From: Ephemerocybe angulata
Lineage: Eukaryota; Basidiomycota; Agaricomycetes; Agaricales; Psathyrellaceae
Reading direction: 5' to 3'
Assembly: GCA_013368325.1 (NCBI GenBank)
Contig: JAACJK010000174.1
Location: forward strand, 1 to 64,000
DNA length: 64,000 nt
Shown here piece after piece: positions 26,504-36,693 of the stretch; the stretch's first letter is position 1, and every line of letters starts with the position of its first letter. Under the pieces are notes generated by a model that searched no databases, had not been told where the DNA came from, and saw only the letters and a program-made list of their open reading frames with translations. A program made the position numbers and the translations under genes.

Positions 26504-26778
26504 AACAGAGCGGAGGTGAGGGGTTTGAGTTAAACAACCAGTGGGTCAAGCTGTCTAGGGTGGTTGCGATCGGGGGGCAGAAGCGGGGCGAATGCACTCC
26601 TCCACAAATCACTAGAGCAGCCGTAAATAAGTGGATTCGGGTGCTGAGTGAACACGACGCGACACACACACACACTGCCCACATCAGGCGCCCATTTATC
26701 AAACATGATTTTGATCAAACATAGCGCCCACACGTTCTGCCCACACAGCAGGATTCCAAGGTTGTGGCGGCAAGGACG

Positions 26779-26817
26779 GAGTGTGTGTCTGTGTGTCTGT
26801 GTGTCTGTGTGTCTATC
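26779..26817. repeat. (GTGTGTCT)n microsatellite
   Basis: About five units of GTGTGTCT in a row. Confidence 0.9.
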
Positions 26818-27964
26818 TCTGAGGCCAAAAGGCCGGGACTGACCATTGTCCCCCGTGGTAAGCGTGAGACAATTCGCCATCTCTCTGAGCCCGGAACATG
26901 GCTAAGGGTCGAGGCGACTGATATTAGACTGAACAATTATCCACCCTTTATAACCTGAGCGGGTCGCGAAGTTCACAGCCTTACGGTGTATTTGCATACC
27001 CAAGTCTGTTACTTGCTGTACCGCTCAACGTAATAGCTGTTTCCTCATTCCGTGACGCTATTCGAGAGTAACTATCCATCGGGAGGAAGTGGAGCTCTTG
27101 AATTTGAGGGGGGAGTGCCAGTGTATTGTGGCTGGCTGAAATTGAACCATGTTTAGCCCTCGTCGTGGGTGTGTGGTTGCACTCCGCTCTCGTCGTGGGT
27201 GTGCATGGTTGCGCCCCGCTCTCGCCGAGCTATGTAATGCAAACTAATGAGAGTCGGTGTATTTCATAAGAGTTTTAAAAATAGGTTTAGCCCGGATGTA
27301 GAAGGAATGTGGAAGTTCGTGAGGGGATCTCCCAGCCCAACAGGCATGTATACACCAAAGGGTCTCCACAGGGTGCTACGATCCCCCGTGTTCGATAGTT
27401 ATCACAAACTATGTGCTCTGAGATTCATACCTTTTTTGTTTTAGTATTGGTTTACTGCCACTGGCCGAGTATTGCAGAATAATATCCGTCAAACATCGGC
27501 CGCATTTCCTATTTAATTGAAGCTCCCTTTACATCATCAAGAGAGATGACCACTCGATAGGCGAGTATAGATTGATTCCCAGGGCGTAACCGGGATATAT
27601 CGAGTGACTGAGAGGGGTGTCAACAATCGCAATAGCCTCTGCGGTTCCCGCCATTTCATCGACGAATGAGTGTCAGACACTCATCTCCGAATTTCCTCAG
27701 ACTAAACTCGCCAATCCGTCTTCGACATGCCCCTAATCCGATCCATCATCAACGCGAGCGCCGACCTCAGCGACTGTATCAAGGCCCGGTTTTGGCTCAG
27801 TCCCCATCTAAGTAACCATTCCTCATTATTTGGTCTATCCATCTTTATCTTAGTAAATTTTCAAATTTTGAGGGTAGTACATGTATTCGTACAAGAGAGG
27901 TAGGATTTATGAGGCATGAATATGTGATATTTCCACCAGATAACGCGACTTGTTTGCAACGCGG

Positions 27965-28015
27965 CGCTCTAATTAGAGCGTTTTGAAGTTTGCAGTTTAC
28001 GCTCTAATTAGAGCG
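27965..28015. promoter_or_regulatory. Pair of 16-bp perfect palindromes
   Basis: CGCTCTAATTAGAGCG occurs at 27965-27980 and again at 28000-28015, 35 bp apart start to start. Such paired dyads are typical of dimer-binding sites, but no gene start lies close by. Confidence 0.6.
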
Positions 28016-28866
28016 CACGCACTGTGCACAGTCGACGCACCACGGCCTCTGTCCATACACAGAACATTATCTCCATTGCCCGCGCCCGAGATCACGCCCG
28101 CGTCCTTTCTACCCGGAGCATGTCTGCATGCCGCTTGGAATCCCCAGAGACGTAAAGTGTTTGTCATGCATCTGACCCGTGCCCCCACATCCAGTCAATC
28201 CGGCTCACATAAAATCAAAAAATACAACCGATCCCACAGACCCGGGTCTCATAAGTCCAAAAAAAATTAGCTGGGCGAATCCTCCGAGAGCCGAAAAGCG
28301 TATCAATCGTATGGTACTGAGTCGCCGGACTGTGGTTCATCCACAACTGCCCTATACTGGAGAACGAAGTAAATAGCTAATCGTCGTCCAATTGTATGCA
28401 ATAATAGTCGCTATGCTCATCAGGTGTACGATTTGAGGAGACCCCTAACGGATTCTGGACATCGAATCTCCAGTCTGTAAATCAAGTTGGATCTCTCGTC
28501 AAGGTGCTACAATGCTACTTGACATAAGAGGTTCATTGCGCATGACAGGGACTGTGCGTCGGACGCTTCACCGTCTCGTAGCTAGACTCCGAGCAAGGCT
28601 CCAACTGATTAGATTAGGAGTAAAACCGAGGTCGAATTACTCAGTATTCAGTAGTACTGAGTAATCACCCTACAAACCATCATGTGTCTGTTAGCTAGCA
28701 AGTTCTGAGTATTATATAGGAAGGCTACTGGAACGGTCGCATGATGTAGTCTTCGACTGGCGGGTACATCGCCTTATAGCGTGCCATTACACTCTTCACC
28801 ACACCTCTCCAAGTACACCCGGTATTAAAAAAATAGTAATATAGTAACCAAGTCCACAATCGAGGT

Positions 28867-29418
28867 CTAACACAACCCCGCCCTCACCCACAACTCCTCC
28901 AAATCCGCCACCGCCCCCTGCTCACACTCAACCCCAAGCCCCAAACCCGCCGCACTCGCCCACCGCACTTCCTCACAAATCCTCAACCCCGCATCCGGCG
29001 CAGGCGCACTCCTCATAATGACACACCCCACAGCCTGCTCCACTGCGTCCATATTTTCAAAAATCCCAACTCTAGTAAACTCCGCAATAAGACACGCCCG
29101 AATCCTCAAACTCTCCATATCCCCCTCCACGACTTGCTTGAGAAACTCCAAAGCAATGTCCCCTAGAACCCTCCTAAACTCACTCGCCTTCTGAATCCCG
29201 GAACTCTCAGGTGAGGTAAAGCCTAGTAGCCGGGCATGCACCCCCGCCGCGACGTTCGCGACTGTTTTTGTGTGCTGCACGGTTATGGTGCTGCGTGTGC
29301 GGTCGCCGTCGAGGGCGAGGGCCAGAATGATGCTGCGGTCTACGCCGGATGGGGCTTTGGCGTAGTTCTGTGCGAGGGCGTTGATGTGAGCGGCGAGTAG
29401 GAGGTTGGTGGTAGACAT
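28867..29418 (-). CDS. Family-Y small protein, 183 aa
   Basis: Single exon. I chose ATG 29418 (MSTTNLLLAAHINALA) over upstream in-frame codons because the homologue at 39850 begins equivalently and the upstream part is promoter-like. The conserved core is GVDRSIILALALDGDRTRS, a TKTVANVAAGVHARL helix, then RRVLGDIALEFL and a long helical region with LIAEFTRVGIFENMDAVEQA. Probably an all-helical soluble protein. No domain recognised. It shares an upstream block with family-X genes, and at 39.1-40.4 kb families X and Y sit divergently, suggesting related function. Confidence 0.7.
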   Translation of the reverse strand: MSTTNLLLAAHINALAQNYAKAPSGVDRSIILALALDGDRTRSTITVQHTKTVANVAAGVHARLLGFTSPESSGIQKASEFRRVLGDIALEFLKQVVEGDMESLRIRACLIAEFTRVGIFENMDAVEQAVGCVIMRSAPAPDAGLRICEEVRWASAAGLGLGVECEQGAVADLEELWVRAGLC

Positions 29419-29529
29419 AGTGGTAGGTGAAAATTTGAAATGATAACTATGAGTTTGGTTTGAAGGTGGGTTTCGTGGAAGGGTGAGTGGGGAGAATCTC
29501 GGGTATGGAGGAGCTTTATATACCTCATG

Positions 29530-29790
29530 ATAGTGCGTATTCCAAAGCACAATGGACAATGCAAATTCCCGGTCAGGTGTTGGTAGAATGAATGGCCGTT
29601 GTGCTTTGAAACGACGAACGCAAAGCACACTTATGGCACAGAAGCGCGGGTAATTTAAATACTCACTCGGACAAAGCACATGCTGGGCTTTGCAATCGTA
29701 GGCAATTGACGATGCAACTACACGGGAATTGACATTCACCTTCCCGTGGTACAAAGCAACATGCTCATTCTCTTGATCAAAGCTCCTGGG
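29530..29790 (-). promoter_or_regulatory. Upstream block of family-Y gene with CAAAGC motifs
   Basis: Upstream (higher coordinates) of the 29418 start there are CAAAGC/GCTTTG motifs at about 29542, 29601, 29622, 29672, 29691, 29753 and 29779. The conserved hairpin block CACGGGAATT...TTCCCGTG lies at about 29721-29748, with CAATTGACGATGCAACTA beside it. TATA-like TTATATACC (minus: GGTATATAA) is at about 29515-29523. Confidence 0.6.
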
Positions 29791-29908
29791 GCCACACTAT
29801 GCTTTCCACACTATCGAGACAGTTAGAAAGAGGAGCAAAGGCAGGGCATACAATTAAACCCCATCCCGAAACGACATACCCTGTCCAACCAAAGTCGCCA
29901 TAATCCAC

Positions 29909-30091
29909 TTATCGCGTGCCACTCAAGGAAAGAATGCGCCACACGCGGGTGCGAACACGGGGGTCTAGAGAGTCGACAAGGGTGGCCGTGGCCTCGTGTT
30001 CAGGTTTAGCACAGGCCTCCACGCACTCGATGTGACTCTCGCTGGGAGGATCCATGCCGAAGAGAGAGATTGAGCTGGGTCGGAAGGTCAT
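29909..30091 (-). other. Small ORF, doubtful
   Basis: A 60-codon frame (MTFRPSSISLFGMDPPSES...) lies between the family-Y upstream block and the secreted gene. It has no copy elsewhere in the window and no domain. It may be a downstream exon of the 30.2-30.9 kb gene or noise. Confidence 0.2.
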
Positions 30092-30229
30092 GTATATATA
30101 CTTAAAAAACCTACAACATCATAGAGCCCACTTCGGTGACATATTCCGGCCTAATAGGCAAGACCGTCGGTCTACTCCGCCCATCCACAGGTGAGCATGT
30201 AGTGGCGATCCACTCTCCATCCCCCTCCC

Positions 30230-30892
30230 CTATTGAAATAAAGATGGCCGGTGCCAACGATACGATCGCTTCAGAGGCAGTCGGTATTCGCTGTTGCGGA
30301 ACCACAGTCCTCAGTTGTTAGTATCGCCATCGCAAGCAAGACAGATGTCATATACTTACGTCCTTCGATAAAGACGGTAGTCTCAGTCTTCACAACCTCC
30401 CCAGCCGCATCAACGACTTGGAAGAAAGCAGAAGTCTCAGTCGCGACCTTGAGCGGCGCCCATACGACGGGTTCAAAATCGAAGGACCCGGCGTAGGTCT
30501 CTCCTACTTGAGCGAACGGTGGGGAGGACTCGTGAATTGTCTGGTGAATTGGGTTCAATACATTGAGACTTGAAGCGTTGCTATAGGAAATTAGTACATA
30601 CGAGAGTGTACGGCTCTTATGTTTCCGGGGAAGTTTCAAATAAGTCAGTCCAGATGTCAGATGAAGAATATGGTAGCGACTGACTTCGTCCTCCAGTGAT
30701 GTTCAACACAACGTATCCACAAGTTTGCGGCGCCGTTCTGGGACAGAACGTGAGTAAACCAATTATCCTATAGAGTAGAGGTTCTAATTATTACTGGGAG
30801 AGGATCTCAATAGTCAGCGGGGTTCCGTCCTGAGGAGCTGCGAGAGCGCCAAGGAAGGAAGTCGAAAACGCGGCGAGTAGCTTGAAGTTCAT
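30230..30892 (-). CDS. Predicted secreted protein
   Basis: Exon 1 (30892-30795) encodes a signal peptide MNFKLLAAFSTSFLGALAAP. A 57-bp intron leads to exon 2 from 30737 (TAPQTCGYVVLNITGG, one N-glycosylation site). Exon 3 (30580-30360) reads NASSLNVLNPIHQTIHES, then a beta-rich segment AGSFDFEPVVWAPLKVA. The donor of intron 2 is uncertain (TACTAAT branch and CCTATAG acceptor are clear). The C-terminus depends on the last acceptor: a basic tail ending at 30230 or, in another frame, a longer tail to 30111. No family recognised. An extracellular location is inferred from the signal peptide and glycosylation sites. Confidence 0.55.
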
Positions 30893-31290
30893 ATCGGAGG
30901 ACAAGGAATAAAGGAACAGATCTATTGTCCTTAAGTTCTGTCCTCATAACCTTTATACTACGTTGATACTGTAACACGCCGGGCAATTTTGACCGAGATC
31001 CGCTGTACAGTGAGCTCATCCAGCTGCATGCTCGACCTTGCTTGAGGTCCGATACGGGAGAGGCCTTGACAGCTTGTGTCACTAGAGTGGTAAGAACCCG
31101 GGATTCTTATCATACCTGAGTAATATCCAGGCGGGGGAACCCGGTCTGTGACACTCCTTACTGAACCACTCGTATGCTTCCCTCCAGGTTACACAAGGAC
31201 GTATCCTGCGATCATCCCTTACTCATGTACGAGAAACAGTGATTACAGAAGCCTGCGTGGGAGGGCTCAACCAGATATAATTCGTTTACG

Positions 31291-32617
31291 CAAAAGACCG
31301 ACAGGTTTCGATTAATCGAAACGTTGAAAATCAACACTTTTGCGTTGAATCGACGTTTGATTAAACGAGGGCGATTAATCGTGCCCGAGGCTGAATACAC
31401 GTTGGCAGCCACGGGTTGCGATTAATCATTCGCTTGTAAACCAATGATTAATCCAGCCCGATTAATCGACCGCAGGGTACGGTGGGCATCCAGCTGCGTG
31501 AAAAGCTGGGCATGTATCGATTAAATAAAGCGGTTTAATCGGTGCCGCGGGGTTAATCATGGTAGGCTCCTGATTAAACATCTGTAGATTAATCATTCGG
31601 GACATTGTAGATTAATCAGGCCGACTACATAATACAAAATATGCCTTGGTTAAAACAATGTACGGATGGAGGTGGGGGAGGCCGGTTGATAAGAGAAACC
31701 CGCCTAATAAACATTCACAAGATTAATCAAGTCTCTCACATCTCAGCGCACTGACGTACCTTGACGACACGACATTGACGACTTCAATTAGTCGAGCCGA
31801 AGCCCCGACTAATTGGAGATCAACCCCTCTGTTGGCGCATCAGACAGTGCTGTCCGGCGTGAGGAGCAGGAATATCCTCCAAGTCCACTTCGCCACCCTT
31901 CGGAGGGGTGGCGGAGGGGGAATGAAGGACAGAGGTGAATTTAGGACATGCACTCCGACTTATATAGGCCCAAAAATGTTGGCCATGTGTGTTGTGCATT
32001 GCAAATGTTTGTAATGTTCAACAAACACATACTCGTGATCCAGCAGGCGTCGCGACGCGCTGGTTTGAAACGATAAACAATGAAAAGTTATATAAGGAGG
32101 GTCCTCCATCGCCAAGTTAGCCATCTCCCCTTCCCCTCTACCACCGCTATCGGGCTCGGTGGTCGAGGGAAAGGTGGGATCATTCCCGCCACATTGATCT
32201 CGGCTTTCCCAGGGGACAGCTACGTTCACCGTCTCACCGAGTCACCGACTCCCGTTGAGCTGTGTTGATGAGCGAGGACCAGGTCTCAAGGAATAAACTG
32301 AATGGGTTTAAGCTTAGGATAAATTAGTGTTACTTGGCAATCGACAAAGTGATTAAACAAAATTGTGTTCAATGAATTTGGTTTAATCGACACATGCCCA
32401 ACACGACATCGCGGCAGTATGCCCACCGTACCCTCCGGTTGATTAATAGAGCCGGATTAAACATTGGTTTACAAGCAGATGATTAATCGGAACCCATGGC
32501 TGCCAATGTGTATTTAGCCTTGGGCACGATTAATCGCCCTCATTTAATCGAACATTGATTCAACGCAAAAGTGTTGATTTTCAACGTTTCGATTAATCGA
32601 AACCTGTCGGGTTACAG
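31291..32617. mobile_element. Non-autonomous DNA transposon copy 1, long inverted repeats
   Basis: A 1327-bp element flanked by a GTTTACG direct repeat (31284-31290 and 32618-32624). The ends are long inverted repeats of over 200 bp. After the divergent tips (CAAAAG on the left, CTGTAA on the right) both start CCGACAGGTTTCGATTAATC. The repeats are studded with GATTAATC motifs. The interior has no transposase frame. A paralogue is at 34890-36179. The 7-bp (perhaps 8-bp) target duplication and CA-type ends would be compatible with hAT-like mobilisation, but that is inference. Confidence 0.85.
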
Positions 32618-33019
32618 GTTTACGCGAAGTATATTTTTAAGCAATCAGTAATCGACTGTGCCGTCCTTGAAACCGAGAAATGGAATGGCCCTTTTGTGTC
32701 TCGAGACCGGCCTCATTCACCACGGAGTCTCCATTCACTCATCCGGGACTGTCTGTGCCATAATAATGGCGATTTTCGCCGGAAATGTGGAGTGCCGACT
32801 CGGGATTTCATAACTCGCTCAGCCTTTTCCCGGCTCCCTCAAAATGGGAATTTCTGGCTCGTTCTGCAAAGTCGTCCCCCTGCGATGCTCGAAGAATGGT
32901 GGGCAATCGTAGCGAGGCATCACTGAACTGGACGTCCGAATACAAAGTAGGCTTTATATCAGAAATTGAGATACAACGTAATCTTACGTAGGCGAACCCC
33001 ACAACACAAAATGTCGATC

Positions 33020-33480
33020 CGTGAATTCGAACCTTGGAGATGGAGGCACGAACCTGGATTCTCTAACGAACCATATGGCACTCCAGTGTCCCATCGGAGC
33101 CGTATACGAGGGGACACCAGGCGTCGCTGAGGGAGTGGTCGATCCTGACTGGGTGGTAGCCGCCCTCGACGCAGCCTCCCAAAATTCCTCGTCCTCGGTC
33201 ATGATCGAAGCGGGTACGAAGAGTAGAACCCGTGGGGGGAGGAGGAGTAGATCGGGAACAGATAGATGGCGCCGAAGCGAGGAGCCGTCTCGCGACCCAG
33301 ACGTACTGGCAAGCCCTGCGGGGAACCGGGAAGACCTAGGTCGGCCTGCATCCTGGGTTGGGCTATGGGCGGTGCATAGATGTCGTCGGCGCCGTCGTTC
33401 GTCGTCGTCGCACATCGTGGGCGGAGGAAAGCAACAGCGAACCCGATTAGGCCGTGACTGGGTATCTGGGATCACGGCGA
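33020..33480 (-). pseudogene. SRPK exon 1 relic
   Basis: The minus strand keeps the SRPK 5' flank (ACGATGTG-type leader with runs of GACGAC), then SIMTEDEE, then a frameshifted version of the [13 protein letters not shown] region, and finally GHWSAIWFVRESRF in place of [13 protein letters not shown]. Only exon 1 and its leader are present. It lies between the two inverted-repeat transposons. Confidence 0.75.
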
Positions 33481-33735
33481 ATTCCGGGCCCCTATCTGAG
33501 AGGTGGCCAGCGCTTTGCCAAGTGAGACGCGCATTCTTTCCTTGTTGTCACCGGCGTAATTATGGATTTCTGAGGGACTGGTACATATAGAGAGAGAGCT
33601 AGCGGAAGTTACAGGACTCCAGGTTCCTCGGTAAACAGTGCGAATCGAAAGTCAGAAGACCAAGTCACAGTCGTATCTCAAGAGACTGCGGAGTAGTAAT
33701 CGTAGACGAACGTGGCTACTATACACGACAGCCGC

Positions 33736-34314
33736 TCACCTCCTTCCACCAACCTTTCCAGCCTTACCAGCGGCGGGAGGGGGAGGAGACGGGGTACGGG
33801 GCCTGACAGTCCAGTTGACCGGGGGGAGAACACCAGTCTGCTGCTGGATCAACTTGCGGCACGTCTCAAGGGTATAGACCTGATCACGCCAAAAGTCAGT
33901 AAACCCGATCCTTAATCTATTGAGGTTATATTTGACTTACGAGGTTCTCGAGCACTTCAATATGAGCATTGCGATCGAGAATATCGCGGCACTTCTCGAC
34001 GGTATCGTACGGAGGGCCGGAGACGCGCCTCTCGAGCTGGTCCTCATAGTCCAAGTCGCGCTTGGACAGACGATCCTTGACCTCGATGATGAGGTCTCGG
34101 GTGGTAAGCAAGGCGAGGCCGTCAAGAGCATCGGCGCGAGAGATAAGTTCATCACTGTCGCTGAAGTCGCGTTCGTAGTAGGGATCGTAGTTCTGAGATA
34201 TGAGTTATGAGTTGCAATTCGCAGTGTGTTCACCGATGTGCTTACAGCGTATGCCTGGGCGAGAGTGACGGAAAAAAGGGTAGAGATAATGATGGTCTTG
34301 AGGTTGAACAACAT
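33736..34314 (-). CDS. Small secreted protein, 154 aa
   Basis: Exons 34314-34246, 34192-33941 and 33879-33736, with 53- and 61-bp in-phase introns. Residues 1-21 (MLFNLKTIIISTLFSVTLAQ) are a signal peptide. The mature part starts with acidic SDSDELISRADALD and TTRDLIIEVKDRLSKRD, which matches the repeat region of the secreted zinc-finger proteins, with dibasic KR and RR sites. It then has RRVSGPPYDTVEKCRDIL and a paired-cysteine segment (TVEKC, TLETC), ending in a Pro-rich basic tail. A decayed copy is at 63096-63560. Role unknown. The dibasic sites suggest Kex2-type processing (inference). Confidence 0.72.
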
Positions 34315-34889
34315 GGTGTATCGGGGGAAGTATGGGATGTTGGGAAGAATTTGGTAGAAATGGTTTTTACCATCAGTTTCAACTGTCTAGGGACCCTCGT
34401 AACGACAATCCAGACTGATTAGCGCCTATGGGAGGGAATGCCTTGATCTAATCAACCACCGAATGTATCTACTGCAGCGCAATTACACCTTATACGTGTA
34501 TATGTGGAACGGAGAACCTGAGCTGAGGTTAAGCACAGAAATAGTAAATACTACGTTGAATCCATGGGGTGCCCAGCATGAACGATGGATTATCAGCTCT
34601 TTCGGAGAAACTCTGGGGCGTAATGCGATACACACACAGTAAATGATCCAGCTACCATCCAACCATCGAGCGCCCGTCTCGGCGAAGTATAGAAGAAAAC
34701 CCTTTGAAGCGCTCGTCAGATGTGCGAATGCTGTGTCAAATCTGCCACTCAAGGATCAGAAATGGGCGGTGCAGCATGGTTCTGGTTAATATTCTACACA
34801 GTGTAGGAGGGTATTTCCTGTAGCGCCCTGAAAGGAGAACCCGGGACAATTTGGCGTCCTTTCTGAGCGTCGAGTCAAGTGACCGCTAT

Positions 34890-36179
34890 CAAAAGCCCGA
34901 CGGGTTTCGATTAATCGTCGGCTTGAAAATCAACCTTTTTGCGATTAAACCTTTCGATTAATCAGGCCCGATTAATCGTTCTGTGGGTGCTGTGGGGGCG
35001 CTGCCGCATTGGTGGGCTGGGAATGCGTCGATTAAACGGAAGATCGTTTGATCGCTATGGGAGCGGCCACCACCATTCCGTTGAACGGGGTTAACCCCTG
35101 ATTAAACATCTGTCGATTAATCATACAGCTACGGTATAATATAATAGTTATTTTGATTAACCAGACCGACTACTTGATAGATAGAATGTGTTCGTTTAAA
35201 CTAACTACAAGTGAAACCCACCTTACCAAACTGTCTGCATCGAAAGGCCGGCTGCAGAGCCATAAAACCTCCCAAAAATTGTCAGCGCTTACATATTAGC
35301 GTACGTACTCACCTTTATGACCGGGAGGTGACAACTTCGATTAATGGAGGGCCAAGGCGCTCGATTAATCGAAGTTCAACCCCACTGTTGGCGCATCAGG
35401 CACCTTCAGCGCCGTCCAAGGCCGGAAGACAGGAGCCGAAATAACCTCCAAGTCCACTTGGCCACCCTTCGGAGGGGTGGTGAGGGGAGTATGGAGGACT
35501 CAGGCGAATATGGGAGATGTCTTGATACTTATATATGCCCAGAACGTTGGCCATGTGTGGTGTGCATTGCAGATGTTTGTGATGTTCAACAAAACGCGCA
35601 CTCGTGATCCAACAGACTTCGCGACGCGCTTGTTTGGAAAGACAAACAAGCAAAAGTATATAAGTTGTCCTTCTCTTCACCAAGTCCGCTATCCTTCCTT
35701 TCCCTCTACCGCCGCTATCGGGCTCGGTGGTCGAGGGAAAGGTGGGATCATTCCCGCCACAATGATGTGTCAGATTGTGCCGGGCAGCTAAGTTCACTGT
35801 CTCGCCGAGCCACCGACTCCCAGTGAGCTGTGCCGGTAAACAGAATGCAGTGCTCGTCTAATGAATTCAGCGGTATACAATGAGGTAGATTAGTGCTACC
35901 CGGGCTCGCTGTATCATAGACTACGATTGCTATTAAAAACGATTGCCAAGATCCTTCGGGGGATTTCTCCACTACCGATCAGATAAGTCCATCTAAACAA
36001 CCCGATTGATAATACGATTACGTAGAAAGTCGTTTAATCGACACATGCGCAGCCCACCAATGCGGCAGCACCCCTACAGCGCCCTCAGAACGATTAATCG
36101 GGCCTGATTAATCGAAAGGTTTAATCGGAAAAAGGTTGATTTTCAACCCGACGATTAATCGAAACCTGTCGGGTTACAG
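34890..36179. mobile_element. Non-autonomous DNA transposon copy 2, long inverted repeats
   Basis: A 1290-bp paralogue of the element at 31291-32617, flanked by CCGCTAT (34883-34889 and 36180-36186). The left tip is CAAAAGCCCGACGGG and the right tip (reverse complement) CTGTAACCCGACAGG. The inverted repeats extend over 150 bp and include AATCAGGCCCGATTAATC. The interior shares the CCACCCTTCGGAGGGGTGG palindrome and a CCGCTATCGGGCTCGGTGG block with copy 1. No transposase is encoded. Confidence 0.86.
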
Positions 36180-36693
36180 CCGCTATGCCCCAACACCAGT
36201 TAAGGGCTCGCTGGAGTCAATCGGCACACGCAAGCAAGGGCAGGGGCAGTCCCAATAAACGCCGGGGTAGCCAGCTCGAGCGCTCAGGTCTCATTCGTGC
36301 ATCATCACGTTGGAAAGACGCGATTAAGGCATACACTGCTGCTTTAACCCCGAGAGGTAACATACATAGGAGATTGAATGCACGACGAATTAGTTGGGAA
36401 ATAATTGCAGCTCCAGGGGGTAGACAGTGTTGAATGGACCACGTGTCCGTGACTCGAACGACGTAAGAGGCGATTGTTGAATTTTGTGAAGAAAGGCAAG
36501 CAATAGCGTCCGATACTTAAGCTGATGGCACGGGGCTTTGTTCAAGTAGCATTGGTGAACAATGGGAATAGAGAAACAGCGGCAAACAGCTTTAGAGGGC
36601 CAAAGTCTACACCGCGTTTCTCCCACGCCTCTTGTTCCCGATCCACGAAGTTCGAATTTCAATCGTCTACTACTCGCAGACTTGAGCATCGGC

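Larger units (their letters stand above)
26504..28866. other. No supportable gene
   Basis: Contains a (GTGTGTCT)n microsatellite at 26779-26817, a short tandem repeat of the CTCGTCGTGGGTGTG type at about 27157-27225, and a pair of perfect palindromes at 27965-28015. ORFs are short and unsupported. Confidence 0.55.
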
